Assembly (NCBI GenBank): GCA_008933735.1
Contig: WBUL01000001.1
Span: 216,057 to 280,056 of the forward strand
DNA: 64,000 bases
Source of the DNA: Anaerolineae bacterium
GTDB taxonomy: Bacteria > Chloroflexota > Anaerolineae > Aggregatilineales > J027
Reading direction: 5' to 3'
Shown here: positions 7,815 through 16,451 of the stretch, in pieces
Position numbering within the stretch: the stretch's first letter is position 1
How the letters are laid out: each line of letters begins with the position of its first letter
Notes under the pieces: generated by a model
The model's input: only the letters and a program-made list of their open reading frames with translations
The model's database searches: none
Told to the model about the DNA's origin: nothing
Program-made: the position numbers and the translations under genes

Positions 7815-9340
7815 CCACACTGCCCTATCTCGTAGGATGGGCAGCGGCGGGAGATGATTGGGTCTTTAACGGTTTTACCATTGGCACCGAAGATGGCAAT
7901 GCCTACCTGGGCAAAATGCGAATCGGGGCACGCGGCGGGTGGGAATTTCATCTGTTTTATTCCCCGGAAAAAACAGACAGTGCCTTTGGCCTCTATCTCC
8001 CATACATCGCCACTGGTCATCTTGTTGGGTTATTCGTCAACGAGAACACCCCGGAACTGGCAAACGCCCTGGCGATTGCCTTTCAAGTCTTCCGTATTTT
8101 CGCCAGTGTGGTTCTTGTACTTGCCATCTATGCCTTTGTAGCGGAGTTTATTCGTGCGCCGCAGACACGATGGCTGGCACTCATCCTTTCTACACTTGGT
8201 ACTGGGCTGGGTTGGCTCCTGGTACTCACCGGTCAGGGAAAACTCTTAGGCACCCAGCCTGTCGAATTTTACATTCCCGAAGGTTTCTCCTTTCTGGTCA
8301 TTTTTGCTCTGCCCCATGTGGCTGTTGCCCGTGCCGCCATTTTGTTCGGGCTGATTTTCCTGTTCCGCAGTCTGAACAATCAACGCTGGCAGGAAGCCGC
8401 TCTCGCAGGAATCCTGTGGAACCTTGTTGGTTTAATGGTCACGTTTTATCTGCCAGTGATTTATGGGGTTTTGGGAGCGTGGGGCGCAGCTTTATGGGTG
8501 AAAAAGCGCCAGTTCCCCTTGCAATTTACTCTGCTGGGCGGACTTGCGGCAGCCCTGACCGCACCGCTTTTTCTCTACAATATCTGGCTCTTTTCCGCCA
8601 ATGACGCCTTCGCCCGTTGGTCAAGTCAGAATTATTTGCCCTCTCCGCACCCGATCCATTACCTGTTCGGGTACGGGTTATTAGCGGTTCTGGCGGTTGC
8701 TGGCGGTAGATGGGCATGGAAAAAAGGCACAGAAAAACACCTGCTGCTGGTCAGTTGGGTGCTGCTCGTCCCGATTCTTGTTTATCTGCCTATCAACGTG
8801 CAGCGCCGCCTGCTGGAAGCATTTTTTATCCCGCTGGTTATTCTGGCAGTCGTCGGCTTAAAGCTGGTAGCACGCCACACCAAGCCATTCAAACGAGCAC
8901 GACTGGTCGTGCTGGTTGCCCTGCTGCCTTCGATGTTTTTGCTGTGGGTAGGCAGTATTTTTACCCTCACCAAGCCTGATTTTCCGGCTTTCCACCCCAG
9001 AGCAGAAACCAATGCAATGGACTGGCTGGCAAAATACGCCGAAGCAGACTCGGTCGTTATGGGTGCCTTTGACACTGGCAATTATCTGCCCGCCAGAACG
9101 AATCTGCGCCCCTTTCTTGGTCATGGGCCAGAAACTCTTGATTCTGATGACAAGAGCGAGCTGGTCAAAAAATTCTACCGAGAGGAACTCTCGCCAGCCG
9201 AAATCCAACAATTGTTCAGTGATTTTAACATTCAGTATGTGATGTTTGGGCCATTAGAACGTAAAATCAAAGGGGATTGGAACAGCAATTTAGCGCTGAT
9301 TTACGACCAAGACAATTACCAGATTTATGAGGTTAAGTGA
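7769..9340 (+). CDS. GT-C-like multi-pass membrane protein, copy A2
   Basis: This 523-residue multi-pass protein is a paralogue of A1 (3992-5785). Shared landmarks are the first-loop DGNAYLGKMRIGARGGW and SPEKTD, GTGLGWLLVL, an IPEGFSFL segment followed by a His-containing helix, YLPSPHP in a loop, and the C-terminal RPFLGHGPETL...YVMFGP block. The only plausible start is GTG at 7769, which overlaps B1 by 46 bases and gives a start directly before the first membrane helix. It probably has the same type of activity as A1 with a different acceptor or sugar. Confidence 0.7.
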   Translation: MAARVWIFALIIAALTTLPYLVGWAAAGDDWVFNGFTIGTEDGNAYLGKMRIGARGGWEFHLFYSPEKTDSAFGLYLPYIATGHLVGLFVNENTPELANALAIAFQVFRIFASVVLVLAIYAFVAEFIRAPQTRWLALILSTLGTGLGWLLVLTGQGKLLGTQPVEFYIPEGFSFLVIFALPHVAVARAAILFGLIFLFRSLNNQRWQEAALAGILWNLVGLMVTFYLPVIYGVLGAWGAALWVKKRQFPLQFTLLGGLAAALTAPLFLYNIWLFSANDAFARWSSQNYLPSPHPIHYLFGYGLLAVLAVAGGRWAWKKGTEKHLLLVSWVLLVPILVYLPINVQRRLLEAFFIPLVILAVVGLKLVARHTKPFKRARLVVLVALLPSMFLLWVGSIFTLTKPDFPAFHPRAETNAMDWLAKYAEADSVVMGAFDTGNYLPARTNLRPFLGHGPETLDSDDKSELVKKFYREELSPAEIQQLFSDFNIQYVMFGPLERKIKGDWNSNLALIYDQDNYQIYEVK

Positions 9341-11664
9341 TGAATCGTCGCGGCACAGCGACATGGTTGCCTCTGATGCTCCTGGCGGTCATGCTGGCAA
9401 TATTCTTTATTCCTTTGATCTTAGGAACACGCTCGCTGTTCTGGGGACTGCCCGCGCTCCAATTTTACCCCTGGCGCAAGTTTGCATTTGACGAGCTCCA
9501 GGCAGGGCGAATCCCTTTCTTAAATCCCTATAACGGCGCGGGGGCCCCTCTCCTGGCAAACTACCAGAGTGCGATTCTCTACCCCCCAAACTGGCTGCAT
9601 CTTATTCTGCCCGATTCTCATGCGATGAGTTTAATTGCGGTGCTGCATATTTTCTGGGCGGGGTACGGGATGTGGAAGTTTACCGGGCAGCTTGGAATCA
9701 GCACGTTTGGACGTGGAACAAGCCTGCTCGCCTATGCTTTCGCAGGATACAGCATCGCTCGCATGGGATCATTTCCAACAGCAGATGCCGTCGCGTGGAT
9801 CCCCTGGTTATTCTGGGCGCTGACGGGGGTGGTGGAAAAACGCACCTTCGGTTACATAGGTCTCCTGGGCATCATTTCCGCCATGCTGCTATTAAGTGGA
9901 CACGCACAAACTGCATTTTATGCCTTTCTCGCTGCGGGACTCTATTCGCTCTGGCAGGCAGTCTATGTTAATCTGCCGCGTCCCCTTCGATTGAAGGCCC
10001 TGACGATGATAGGCGGCGGAGTGGCTCTGGGGATTGGGATTGCCGCAACACAGCTTCTGTTCACCCTGGAACTTCTGAGCGAATCGCAGCGTTCAGGAGG
10101 GGTAGATTACAAAGAATTAACGAATCTTTCCTTCTCACCGCTTCGACTGTTAGTGCTGCTCATGCCAAACTTCTTTGGCAGCCCTGTTGATGGCTCCTAT
10201 CTCACCCCAGACAGCGGTGTGTATTTTGAGGATATGATTTACATCGGCATCGTACCGCTCATTGCAGCCATCGCCGCTATCTTCGGCTGGATACAGCGTC
10301 GCACCCTGCTAGAGCACTGGAAGAGCTATCGCAGTGTGCCATTCTGGATACTGCTCAGTGTGGTGGGGTTTATTCTCGCTATGGGGAAATATGGCCCGGT
10401 GTATCGCGTGCTGTATGATTATGTGCCAACCTTTGATGCGTTCCGTGAGCCCGTGCGCTGGATGATCTGGCCAGTCTTTGCGCTGTGTGTGCTGGCAGGT
10501 ATCGGGGTACAAAACTGGGGGCGCAGCCCACGTGTTTTTTTCTGGACACGGCTTTCGGCTGCGGGAGGGATCGGATTCGTGGTGATGGCAATAGCGGTAC
10601 GGCAGACCAGTCCATCTATTGATGAGACCGCATCTGTACTGCTGGATGCCCTGACCGCGTTTGGGTGCTGGTTCGCCGGTTCAGCCATGCTTACCCTGGC
10701 TCAGCCTGATGAGACCTGGAATATTCCGTTTATGCGCTGGGAAACCGCTGTACTGATCTTTGTGGCGGCTGACCTGGCATGGGCGGCACAGGGATTGAAT
10801 CCGACCGTGCCAGAGCAGTTTTTTCGAGGTGCAAGTATCACCCCACCGCAGGCACGCCTGTATTGGTATAAAGACTACGAAGAAAAGATCAAATTTGAAC
10901 AGACCTTCGATTTGGCTGATTATCGAACGGCAACGCTCAACTGGCCCTATGTGCGCCGTTCGCTGTTGCCAAACCTGAACATCCTGGACAAAATGTCCCT
11001 TTATAACAATTTCGACCCGCTGCTGCCGCGCTACCAGACCCGTTACATCGAACTGATAGAGGATTTGGGACGTAGAAGCGAAGCTTTATTACGTGCAGCA
11101 GGGATTGGTCAGGTCTATGGGAACACACGCCCAGTGGGTTGGGAAAAAATACAGGGGGATGATCCAAGCTTCCAGGCGCCCCAAGAACCGCCTTTCGTCT
11201 GGATTGTACCCCGTGCAATCTGGGCGCCCGATGACCAAGCTGCCGAAGCAGCACTGCTTCAAGAAACCTGGAATCCTGAACAGGAAGTGATCCTCAGCGC
11301 TGAAGAACCGGGGGATACACTGGTATTGGAGGCATCGCCGCCGCTCAAGGAAATCAGTTTTTTTGAAGTAGTCGAAGACACGCCGACACAAAAAAAATAC
11401 CGTGTGGTGACGGATGGGAGCGGGTATCTGGTGCTCGCGACCTCGTGGTATCCCGGTTGGAGTGTTAGCATAGATGGCAGCGAACAAACCCTGTACCGGG
11501 CAAATCTGGCTTTCATGGCGGTGGAAATCCCAGAAGGCGGCGGAGAAGTGACCTTCCACTACCTCCCAACGATTGGCATTCTGGGCGTTTTGATCACGTT
11601 GATCTCGCTGTTTATCTCGATTGGATTCATGGCCTTTGATCTGTTCCGTCAGGAAGCACAGTAA
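9340..11664 (+). CDS. YfhO family membrane protein, copy B2
   Basis: The product has 774 residues, close to YfhO-family length. It shows the family hallmarks: first loop IPFLNPYNGAGAPLLAN followed by YPPNWL, a GHAQTAFYAFLAAGLY helix, FDAFREPVRWM, and a C-terminal extracytoplasmic domain ending in TSWYPGWSVSIDG before the last helix. ATG overlaps the A2 stop (TGATG), so A2 and B2 are coupled. YfhO proteins in Bacillus and Listeria transfer sugars to cell-wall polymers from lipid-linked donors; here the same general role is inferred. Paralogue of B1 (5754-7814). Confidence 0.8.
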   Translation: MNRRGTATWLPLMLLAVMLAIFFIPLILGTRSLFWGLPALQFYPWRKFAFDELQAGRIPFLNPYNGAGAPLLANYQSAILYPPNWLHLILPDSHAMSLIAVLHIFWAGYGMWKFTGQLGISTFGRGTSLLAYAFAGYSIARMGSFPTADAVAWIPWLFWALTGVVEKRTFGYIGLLGIISAMLLLSGHAQTAFYAFLAAGLYSLWQAVYVNLPRPLRLKALTMIGGGVALGIGIAATQLLFTLELLSESQRSGGVDYKELTNLSFSPLRLLVLLMPNFFGSPVDGSYLTPDSGVYFEDMIYIGIVPLIAAIAAIFGWIQRRTLLEHWKSYRSVPFWILLSVVGFILAMGKYGPVYRVLYDYVPTFDAFREPVRWMIWPVFALCVLAGIGVQNWGRSPRVFFWTRLSAAGGIGFVVMAIAVRQTSPSIDETASVLLDALTAFGCWFAGSAMLTLAQPDETWNIPFMRWETAVLIFVAADLAWAAQGLNPTVPEQFFRGASITPPQARLYWYKDYEEKIKFEQTFDLADYRTATLNWPYVRRSLLPNLNILDKMSLYNNFDPLLPRYQTRYIELIEDLGRRSEALLRAAGIGQVYGNTRPVGWEKIQGDDPSFQAPQEPPFVWIVPRAIWAPDDQAAEAALLQETWNPEQEVILSAEEPGDTLVLEASPPLKEISFFEVVEDTPTQKKYRVVTDGSGYLVLATSWYPGWSVSIDGSEQTLYRANLAFMAVEIPEGGGEVTFHYLPTIGILGVLITLISLFISIGFMAFDLFRQEAQ

Positions 11665-11668
11665 CTTC

Positions 11669-12658
11669 ATGGACAACCTTCTGGTTTCGGTTTTAATGCC
11701 TGTCCTGAACGAGGAGCGTTTTGTCGCCCAGGCGCTTGACTCCATCTTGGCGCAAAATTATCCGAATCTGGAAATCCTGGTGATTGACGGTGGTTCAAAA
11801 GATCGCACCTGCGAAATCGTGCGAAGCTATCAACAGGATGATTCACGCATTCGACTGATTCACAACCCTGGCAAATGGCAGGTGAGAGCGCTCAATATTG
11901 GTCTTAATGAGGCCAGAGGTCACATTATCATGAGGGTGGACGGGCACGCGATTTTAGAAGAAGGGTATATCGAACACGCCGTTCGCCATCTAATGCTTGA
12001 AAACGGTGTGGATAATGTGGGAGGGGTGCATCAGGCAGTAGGACTAACCCCAATGGGCAAAGCCATTGCTGTCGCGCACGGCTCGCCTTTTGCTGTACCC
12101 AGTCTGTACCGCACCAGCAGCCGTGATACATATGTGGATTCATTGTTTATGGGGGCGTGGCGACGTGATCTCTTTGAGCGGATTGGCGGCTGGAACGAGA
12201 AATTTACCGTTACTGAAGATTATGAACACAATTACAGAATCCGGCAGAAGGGCGGCAAAATCCTACTCACGACCGACATGCGTTCGGTATATTACTGCCG
12301 CAACACGCTGCCGCAGGTGTGGCAGCAGTATTCCCGCTATGCACGCGGACGGGTGATGATGCTGAGACATTATCCGAAATCACTACGGATTCGACAGGTG
12401 GTTGCCCCCGCATTTGTTGCAGCGCTGCTTTGTGGGGTGGTTTTGAGTGTTTTCATCGAATGGGTGCGGTATTTGTGGGGCAGCATGGTGGGTCTGTATT
12501 TGATTGCGGCCCTTGTGGAGGCACTGCGTCTTTCTCGTGGGGATTGGGGACTGCTGTGGCGTCTGCCTCTTGTATTTGCAACCCTGCACATCTCCTGGGG
12601 CGTCGGATTTTGGCGAGCAGTGGGAGAAAGTCTGCTTGGGGAAAAAAACTTCTCGTAA
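11669..12658 (+). CDS. Glycosyltransferase family 2
   Basis: A 329-residue GT2 enzyme with the N-terminal nucleotide-sugar fold: VSVLMPVLNEERF, then EILVIDGGSKDRT, and the acidic metal-binding site in MRVDGHAILE. The segment TEDYEHNYRIRQKGGKI fits the acceptor/catalytic region (xED). Two or three helices at the C-terminus anchor it to the membrane. The start is ATG at 11669, four bases after the B2 stop, because VSVLMP begins within seven residues of it. It resembles ExoA/succinoglycan-type transferases, acting on the cytoplasmic side on a lipid-linked intermediate. Confidence 0.88.
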   Translation: MDNLLVSVLMPVLNEERFVAQALDSILAQNYPNLEILVIDGGSKDRTCEIVRSYQQDDSRIRLIHNPGKWQVRALNIGLNEARGHIIMRVDGHAILEEGYIEHAVRHLMLENGVDNVGGVHQAVGLTPMGKAIAVAHGSPFAVPSLYRTSSRDTYVDSLFMGAWRRDLFERIGGWNEKFTVTEDYEHNYRIRQKGGKILLTTDMRSVYYCRNTLPQVWQQYSRYARGRVMMLRHYPKSLRIRQVVAPAFVAALLCGVVLSVFIEWVRYLWGSMVGLYLIAALVEALRLSRGDWGLLWRLPLVFATLHISWGVGFWRAVGESLLGEKNFS

Positions 12659-12659
12659 G

Positions 12660-14054
12660 GTGCCTCAGCTTCAGATTTCTGAACGCCGTCTTCTGCTGCG
12701 GCTGGGGGATGCCGTTTGTAATTTCCTGGCGGTACTGATCGCGCTGAGAATCTGGGCGTTTGTCGGGAGCCGGGATTACAACCTCGGTTTTATTCTGGTG
12801 AACAGTTGGTGGTTTATTCTGCTGGAGGCGCTGTGGTTCATGGTCGCCAGCGCCAACGATTTTTATGACTTAAAAATCGCCGCCGATTGGATGCGCTCCG
12901 CTGCTACCCTGTTTCAAATTGTTATTCAGATCACCATCGTCTATCTCGTGATTTTTTTTGTCTCGCCGCGTGATGCCCTGCCCCGTTTATTTATCCTGTA
13001 CTATGCCATCACTTCCATCATCTTGATTACCGTTTGGCGCACCTGGCGACCATTTTTGATTGGCTGGACATACCAGCCGCGCCGGGCAATGGTCGTTGGG
13101 AGTGGTTGGGCTGCGCGTGCTATTCTGGAAGTGCTGGAAACCGAAGCTAAAAATGAATATGACGTGGTTGGTGTGGTTTCTCATCCCAGCACCCACGCTG
13201 AAATTGACCAGACTGTCACCGTACTGCGCGATGGCAAACTGCTTGCTGCCACCGCCGAATCCCTCAACGCCTCAGAAATTATCCTGGCCTATGGCAGCGA
13301 AATGCCTGGAGATATGTTCCAGGGACTTATGGATGCCTATGAGCAGGGCTACACCATCACCCCCATGCCGATTCTCTATGAACAGGTGACCGGACGTGTC
13401 CCTATTGAGCACGTGAGTGAGTCAAGCTGGATGATTGTCCTGCCCATAGAAACTAATCTGTTGTTTAATCCCTATCCAATGCTCAAACGGCTGATGGATA
13501 TTACACTTTCGCTCATTGGTTCACTGATCTTCGCTCTGATGCTGCCTCTTATCGCGCTGGCAGTCACCCTGGACTCGCCAGGGCCGATTTTTTACCGCCA
13601 GGAGCGAGTTGGAAAAGGCGGCCGGACTTTCAAAATTCTCAAGTTAAGAACGATGATCCCGGAGGCCGAAAAAGTCAGCGGGCCTCAATGGGCAGCCGAC
13701 AACGACCCACGCATTACCCGAACAGGAAAATTCTTACGCAAAACCCGTCTGGATGAAGTGCCACAGTTGATCAATGTACTGCGCGGGGATATGAGCCTGG
13801 TTGGTCCACGTCCGGAACGCCCTTTTTTTGTGGAAAAGTTGTCGCAAAACATCCCGTTCTACCGCACCCGTAACATCATCAAGCCGGGAGTCACGGGCTG
13901 GGCACAGGTCAAATATAACTACGGTAATTCGGTTGAAGATGCACTGGTCAAACTCCAATATGACCTGTACTACATCCGCCATCAGAGTATCATTCTGGAT
14001 GCTCTGATTATGCTCCGCACAATTGGCAAAATGTTAAAATTCGCGGGAACCTGA
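12660..14054 (+). CDS. Polyprenyl-phosphate sugar-1-phosphate transferase (WcaJ/CpsE type)
   Basis: This enzyme starts repeat-unit assembly by moving a sugar 1-phosphate from UDP-sugar to undecaprenyl phosphate. The 464-residue protein has four N-terminal helices, a Rossmann-like central domain ([18 protein letters not shown]) and the C-terminal bacterial sugar transferase domain with [50 protein letters not shown] and GPRPERP. GTG at 12660 directly follows the GT2 stop and gives a normal N-terminus; the frame is open further upstream inside the GT2 gene but that sequence is not protein-like. It is the clearest evidence that this region makes a polysaccharide or glycolipid. Confidence 0.93.
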   Translation: MPQLQISERRLLLRLGDAVCNFLAVLIALRIWAFVGSRDYNLGFILVNSWWFILLEALWFMVASANDFYDLKIAADWMRSAATLFQIVIQITIVYLVIFFVSPRDALPRLFILYYAITSIILITVWRTWRPFLIGWTYQPRRAMVVGSGWAARAILEVLETEAKNEYDVVGVVSHPSTHAEIDQTVTVLRDGKLLAATAESLNASEIILAYGSEMPGDMFQGLMDAYEQGYTITPMPILYEQVTGRVPIEHVSESSWMIVLPIETNLLFNPYPMLKRLMDITLSLIGSLIFALMLPLIALAVTLDSPGPIFYRQERVGKGGRTFKILKLRTMIPEAEKVSGPQWAADNDPRITRTGKFLRKTRLDEVPQLINVLRGDMSLVGPRPERPFFVEKLSQNIPFYRTRNIIKPGVTGWAQVKYNYGNSVEDALVKLQYDLYYIRHQSIILDALIMLRTIGKMLKFAGT

Positions 14055-14089
14055 ATTGATGAAATTTCACATGCAAAAAAATTGAGACG

Positions 14090-14821
14090 TTGACGCAAAA
14101 ACCAACCCGCTTTGAACCGGGCGAACTGCATTTCTGGGATGATCCATACATCGCCCAACAGATGCTGGCCGCCCATCTGAATCCCGATATTGACACGGCC
14201 AGCCGAAAGCCGTCTGCCATAGAAAACAGCGTCCAATGGATTATCAAACATCTGCATCTTCAACCGGGCGAAAGTCTGCTGGATTTGGGATGTGGCCCCG
14301 GACTGTACTGCCAGCGATTTACGGAGTATGGGTTAAAGGTAACCGGGGTGGACTTGTCCGAGAATTCGCTTCACTATGCGCGGAAGCATGACCTAATAAC
14401 GACGTATATCCATCAAAATTATCTGCAATTGCAGCTTGACCAGTCGTTTGAGGTCGTGACGATGATTTACGGAGATTTTTGTGTATTGCCTGATGCAGAC
14501 CGCGATTTCCTGCTGCAAAAAATTCGCGGGTGGACAAAAAAGTATTTTGTATTTGATGTTTCGACGCGCCAGTGCCTGGTCTTGTTCTCCACTTTTGACT
14601 ACCCGGAGGACGATACCACGCTGGAGCAATATATTGTCATTGAAGAAGATGGCAGCCTCAGCACCTACCGCAACTGGTTTCACGACTATTCACCAGAGAC
14701 CATCACCGCCGTGTTGGAAAAAGCCGGGTTTCAGGTCACTGGTGTGTTCAGCGATTTGATGGGAACCTCCTACCAACCGGATTCAGAGTGGTTGGGAGTA
14801 GTGGCCTCACCCCACCGTTAA
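14090..14821 (+). CDS. Class I SAM-dependent methyltransferase
   Basis: The 243-residue protein has the SAM-binding motif I LLDLGCGPG near residue 64, motif II TGVDLSENSLHYA, and a motif VTMIYGDFCVLPDADR in the position of motif III/IV. The start seems to be TTG at 14090, since there is no ATG or GTG between the upstream in-frame stop at 14060 and the conserved region. It follows the sugar transferase by 35 bases and ends in a 15-base overlap with the convergent gene at 14807. Its place at the end of the glycan run suggests a small-molecule or sugar methyl transfer, but the acceptor cannot be told. Confidence 0.82.
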   Translation: MTQKPTRFEPGELHFWDDPYIAQQMLAAHLNPDIDTASRKPSAIENSVQWIIKHLHLQPGESLLDLGCGPGLYCQRFTEYGLKVTGVDLSENSLHYARKHDLITTYIHQNYLQLQLDQSFEVVTMIYGDFCVLPDADRDFLLQKIRGWTKKYFVFDVSTRQCLVLFSTFDYPEDDTTLEQYIVIEEDGSLSTYRNWFHDYSPETITAVLEKAGFQVTGVFSDLMGTSYQPDSEWLGVVASPHR

Positions 14822-15949
14822 GAACATCAGCAGTACAATCCATAACGTGCTGTACATCAGCGGGCGACGCAGGTTGCGTTCAGCGCTGTATAGGACGACC
14901 ATCATAACCAGACCGGGGATAAACCGGAAAATGCCCAGAAATTCGCGGTAGGTTGAAAACGGCACAAACGGCATGATTACAGCGCTGGTCAGCAGCAGGC
15001 AGGTATACAGACTGATTTTACGCTGGCGAAAATCCTTCCAGCTCTCGCGCAGCCCCCACAAGGTTGGCAGCACCACCGGAATCCCGACCAGCAGCACACC
15101 AAGCAGCAAAAACGCCGCTATCCCTCCTTCCGTCCCTATTTTAATCACTCCCAGAAAGGGAACGATTTCGAAGCTGGTCGCCTTTGCGCCGCCTGAACCC
15201 ATGCCTGTCTCACCAAACCAGTCATAGAGATAAAGCTGCCACAGGAAAAATGGCAGACCCGCCAATAAAACCAGCCGAGCCACCTCCTGCCAGCGTCGGT
15301 TCAGGGCAAAATACAGAACAAAACCCGCCGTCATGATGCCTGTAGTTTCTTTGGCTAAACCTGCCAGCCCCAACGCCACTGTCATGAGCCAGAGGTATTG
15401 CCTCTGGTACGCCCAGATGCCAACCAGCACCAGCCCATAGGCGAGTGGTTCGCTGGTACTTAAGCGCACGGAAATAACCAGCCCGAAAAATAACCCGTAA
15501 CTGAGGGCAAACCAACGCTTGCGCCCTTCAGTTTCCAGCAGCCCTTCCAACAGACGGGTGCTAAGAATCAGCGCCAGGGCATTAATAACCACAAACGTCC
15601 AGGGAACAGCCTCTTCAGTGCCCATGCTCAGGAGATACCCCAGAAAGGGCAGCAAAATCCGCTGGTAGCGGTACGCCGGTACATCAATACAGGGGGCAGC
15701 ATTGTCGGGATCGCGGGCGATATAATAATTAAACTGCCCATCATATCCTTCAATTTCAAACTGTTCTTCTAAAGTTGCATCGTCAGGGACATCACAGTTT
15801 TCGCCATCTTCACCTGTACACTGGCTGAAGCAGCTTCCGATAGAAACGAAGGTTTTTGGATCGTGGTCGTTGGTGAAAAAAATGAGACCAAGATATACCA
15901 GCAGAACCAGTGCCACAACCATCCAGGGGCGCACGCTATTGAAGGACAT
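14807..15949 (-). CDS. Multi-pass membrane protein, GT-C-like
   Basis: About 380 residues with roughly eight to ten helices. After the first helix comes an outer loop containing GYDGQFNYYIARDP and, further on, YRYQRILLPFLGYLLS. This YDGQxYxxIAxDP ... YRxQRIxxP pattern is seen in a group of bacterial membrane proteins annotated as putative GT-C transferases. The first-loop acid again fits a lipid-linked sugar transferase. ATG at 15949 overlaps the upstream STAS-like gene by 14 bases; a TTG at 15961 is in frame but weaker. It is on the minus strand, opposite to its neighbours in the glycan region. Confidence 0.65.
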   Translation of the reverse strand: MSFNSVRPWMVVALVLLVYLGLIFFTNDHDPKTFVSIGSCFSQCTGEDGENCDVPDDATLEEQFEIEGYDGQFNYYIARDPDNAAPCIDVPAYRYQRILLPFLGYLLSMGTEEAVPWTFVVINALALILSTRLLEGLLETEGRKRWFALSYGLFFGLVISVRLSTSEPLAYGLVLVGIWAYQRQYLWLMTVALGLAGLAKETTGIMTAGFVLYFALNRRWQEVARLVLLAGLPFFLWQLYLYDWFGETGMGSGGAKATSFEIVPFLGVIKIGTEGGIAAFLLLGVLLVGIPVVLPTLWGLRESWKDFRQRKISLYTCLLLTSAVIMPFVPFSTYREFLGIFRFIPGLVMMVVLYSAERNLRRPLMYSTLWIVLLMFLTVG

Positions 15950-16346
15950 TTTCCCAGTCAATATCCTTTGTGATGCCCTCCTTCAGAGATTCTAGAAACG
16001 CGAGCGCCTCCTCAGCCGTCTCACAGTCTTTATCGCGGACATTCTGCGTTCCGGCGATTTTAGCGAACACACCCGCAATGGCTTTAGTTTTGGAATCGCT
16101 AGAAAACGAACAGCCGCCAGAATATTTGTCACTTCGCAGAAGAATTTGCACTAACTGGCGCAGCACTTGCAGATCGCTGATACGGCCTTTCCTCAAATCA
16201 GAAATAATATAAATATTGCCTTCTGCTTCGTCCAGCGTCCGCTGCATATCGGTCAAAAACGCTTCCCGTTCTTTATCACTCGGTGTCTTTTCCCAGCGAA
16301 TATAAATCAGTTCGTTGGAGAGCTTTTGAAACGTATAAGCCACCAT
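15936..16346 (-). CDS. Small STAS/SpoIIAA-like protein
   Basis: A 136-residue soluble protein. The pattern VAYTFQKLSNELIYIRWEKT, then an acidic helix, then NIYIISDLRKGRISD resembles the alternating strand-helix order of SpoIIAA-like/STAS domains, including an Asp near the end of a strand (SDLRK) where anti-anti-sigma factors carry their phospho-site region. The C-terminal half is a helix-rich segment ending in an acidic tail. The start at 16346 (MVAYTF) has a GGGAG ribosome site nearby; an upstream in-frame start gives a Cys-rich, unlikely N-terminus. It overlaps the membrane-protein gene downstream and is probably co-expressed with it. Function not established. Confidence 0.5.
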   Translation of the reverse strand: MVAYTFQKLSNELIYIRWEKTPSDKEREAFLTDMQRTLDEAEGNIYIISDLRKGRISDLQVLRQLVQILLRSDKYSGGCSFSSDSKTKAIAGVFAKIAGTQNVRDKDCETAEEALAFLESLKEGITKDIDWENVLQ

Positions 16347-16451
16347 CTCTCTTGCTCCCTGAAGTTGGCAACAGCGTAACATGAAAATGAATATTCAGCC
16401 AATGCATAATGACGTGCTTTCAGGTAGCATTAAACAGTGGAGGGAAGGGTC

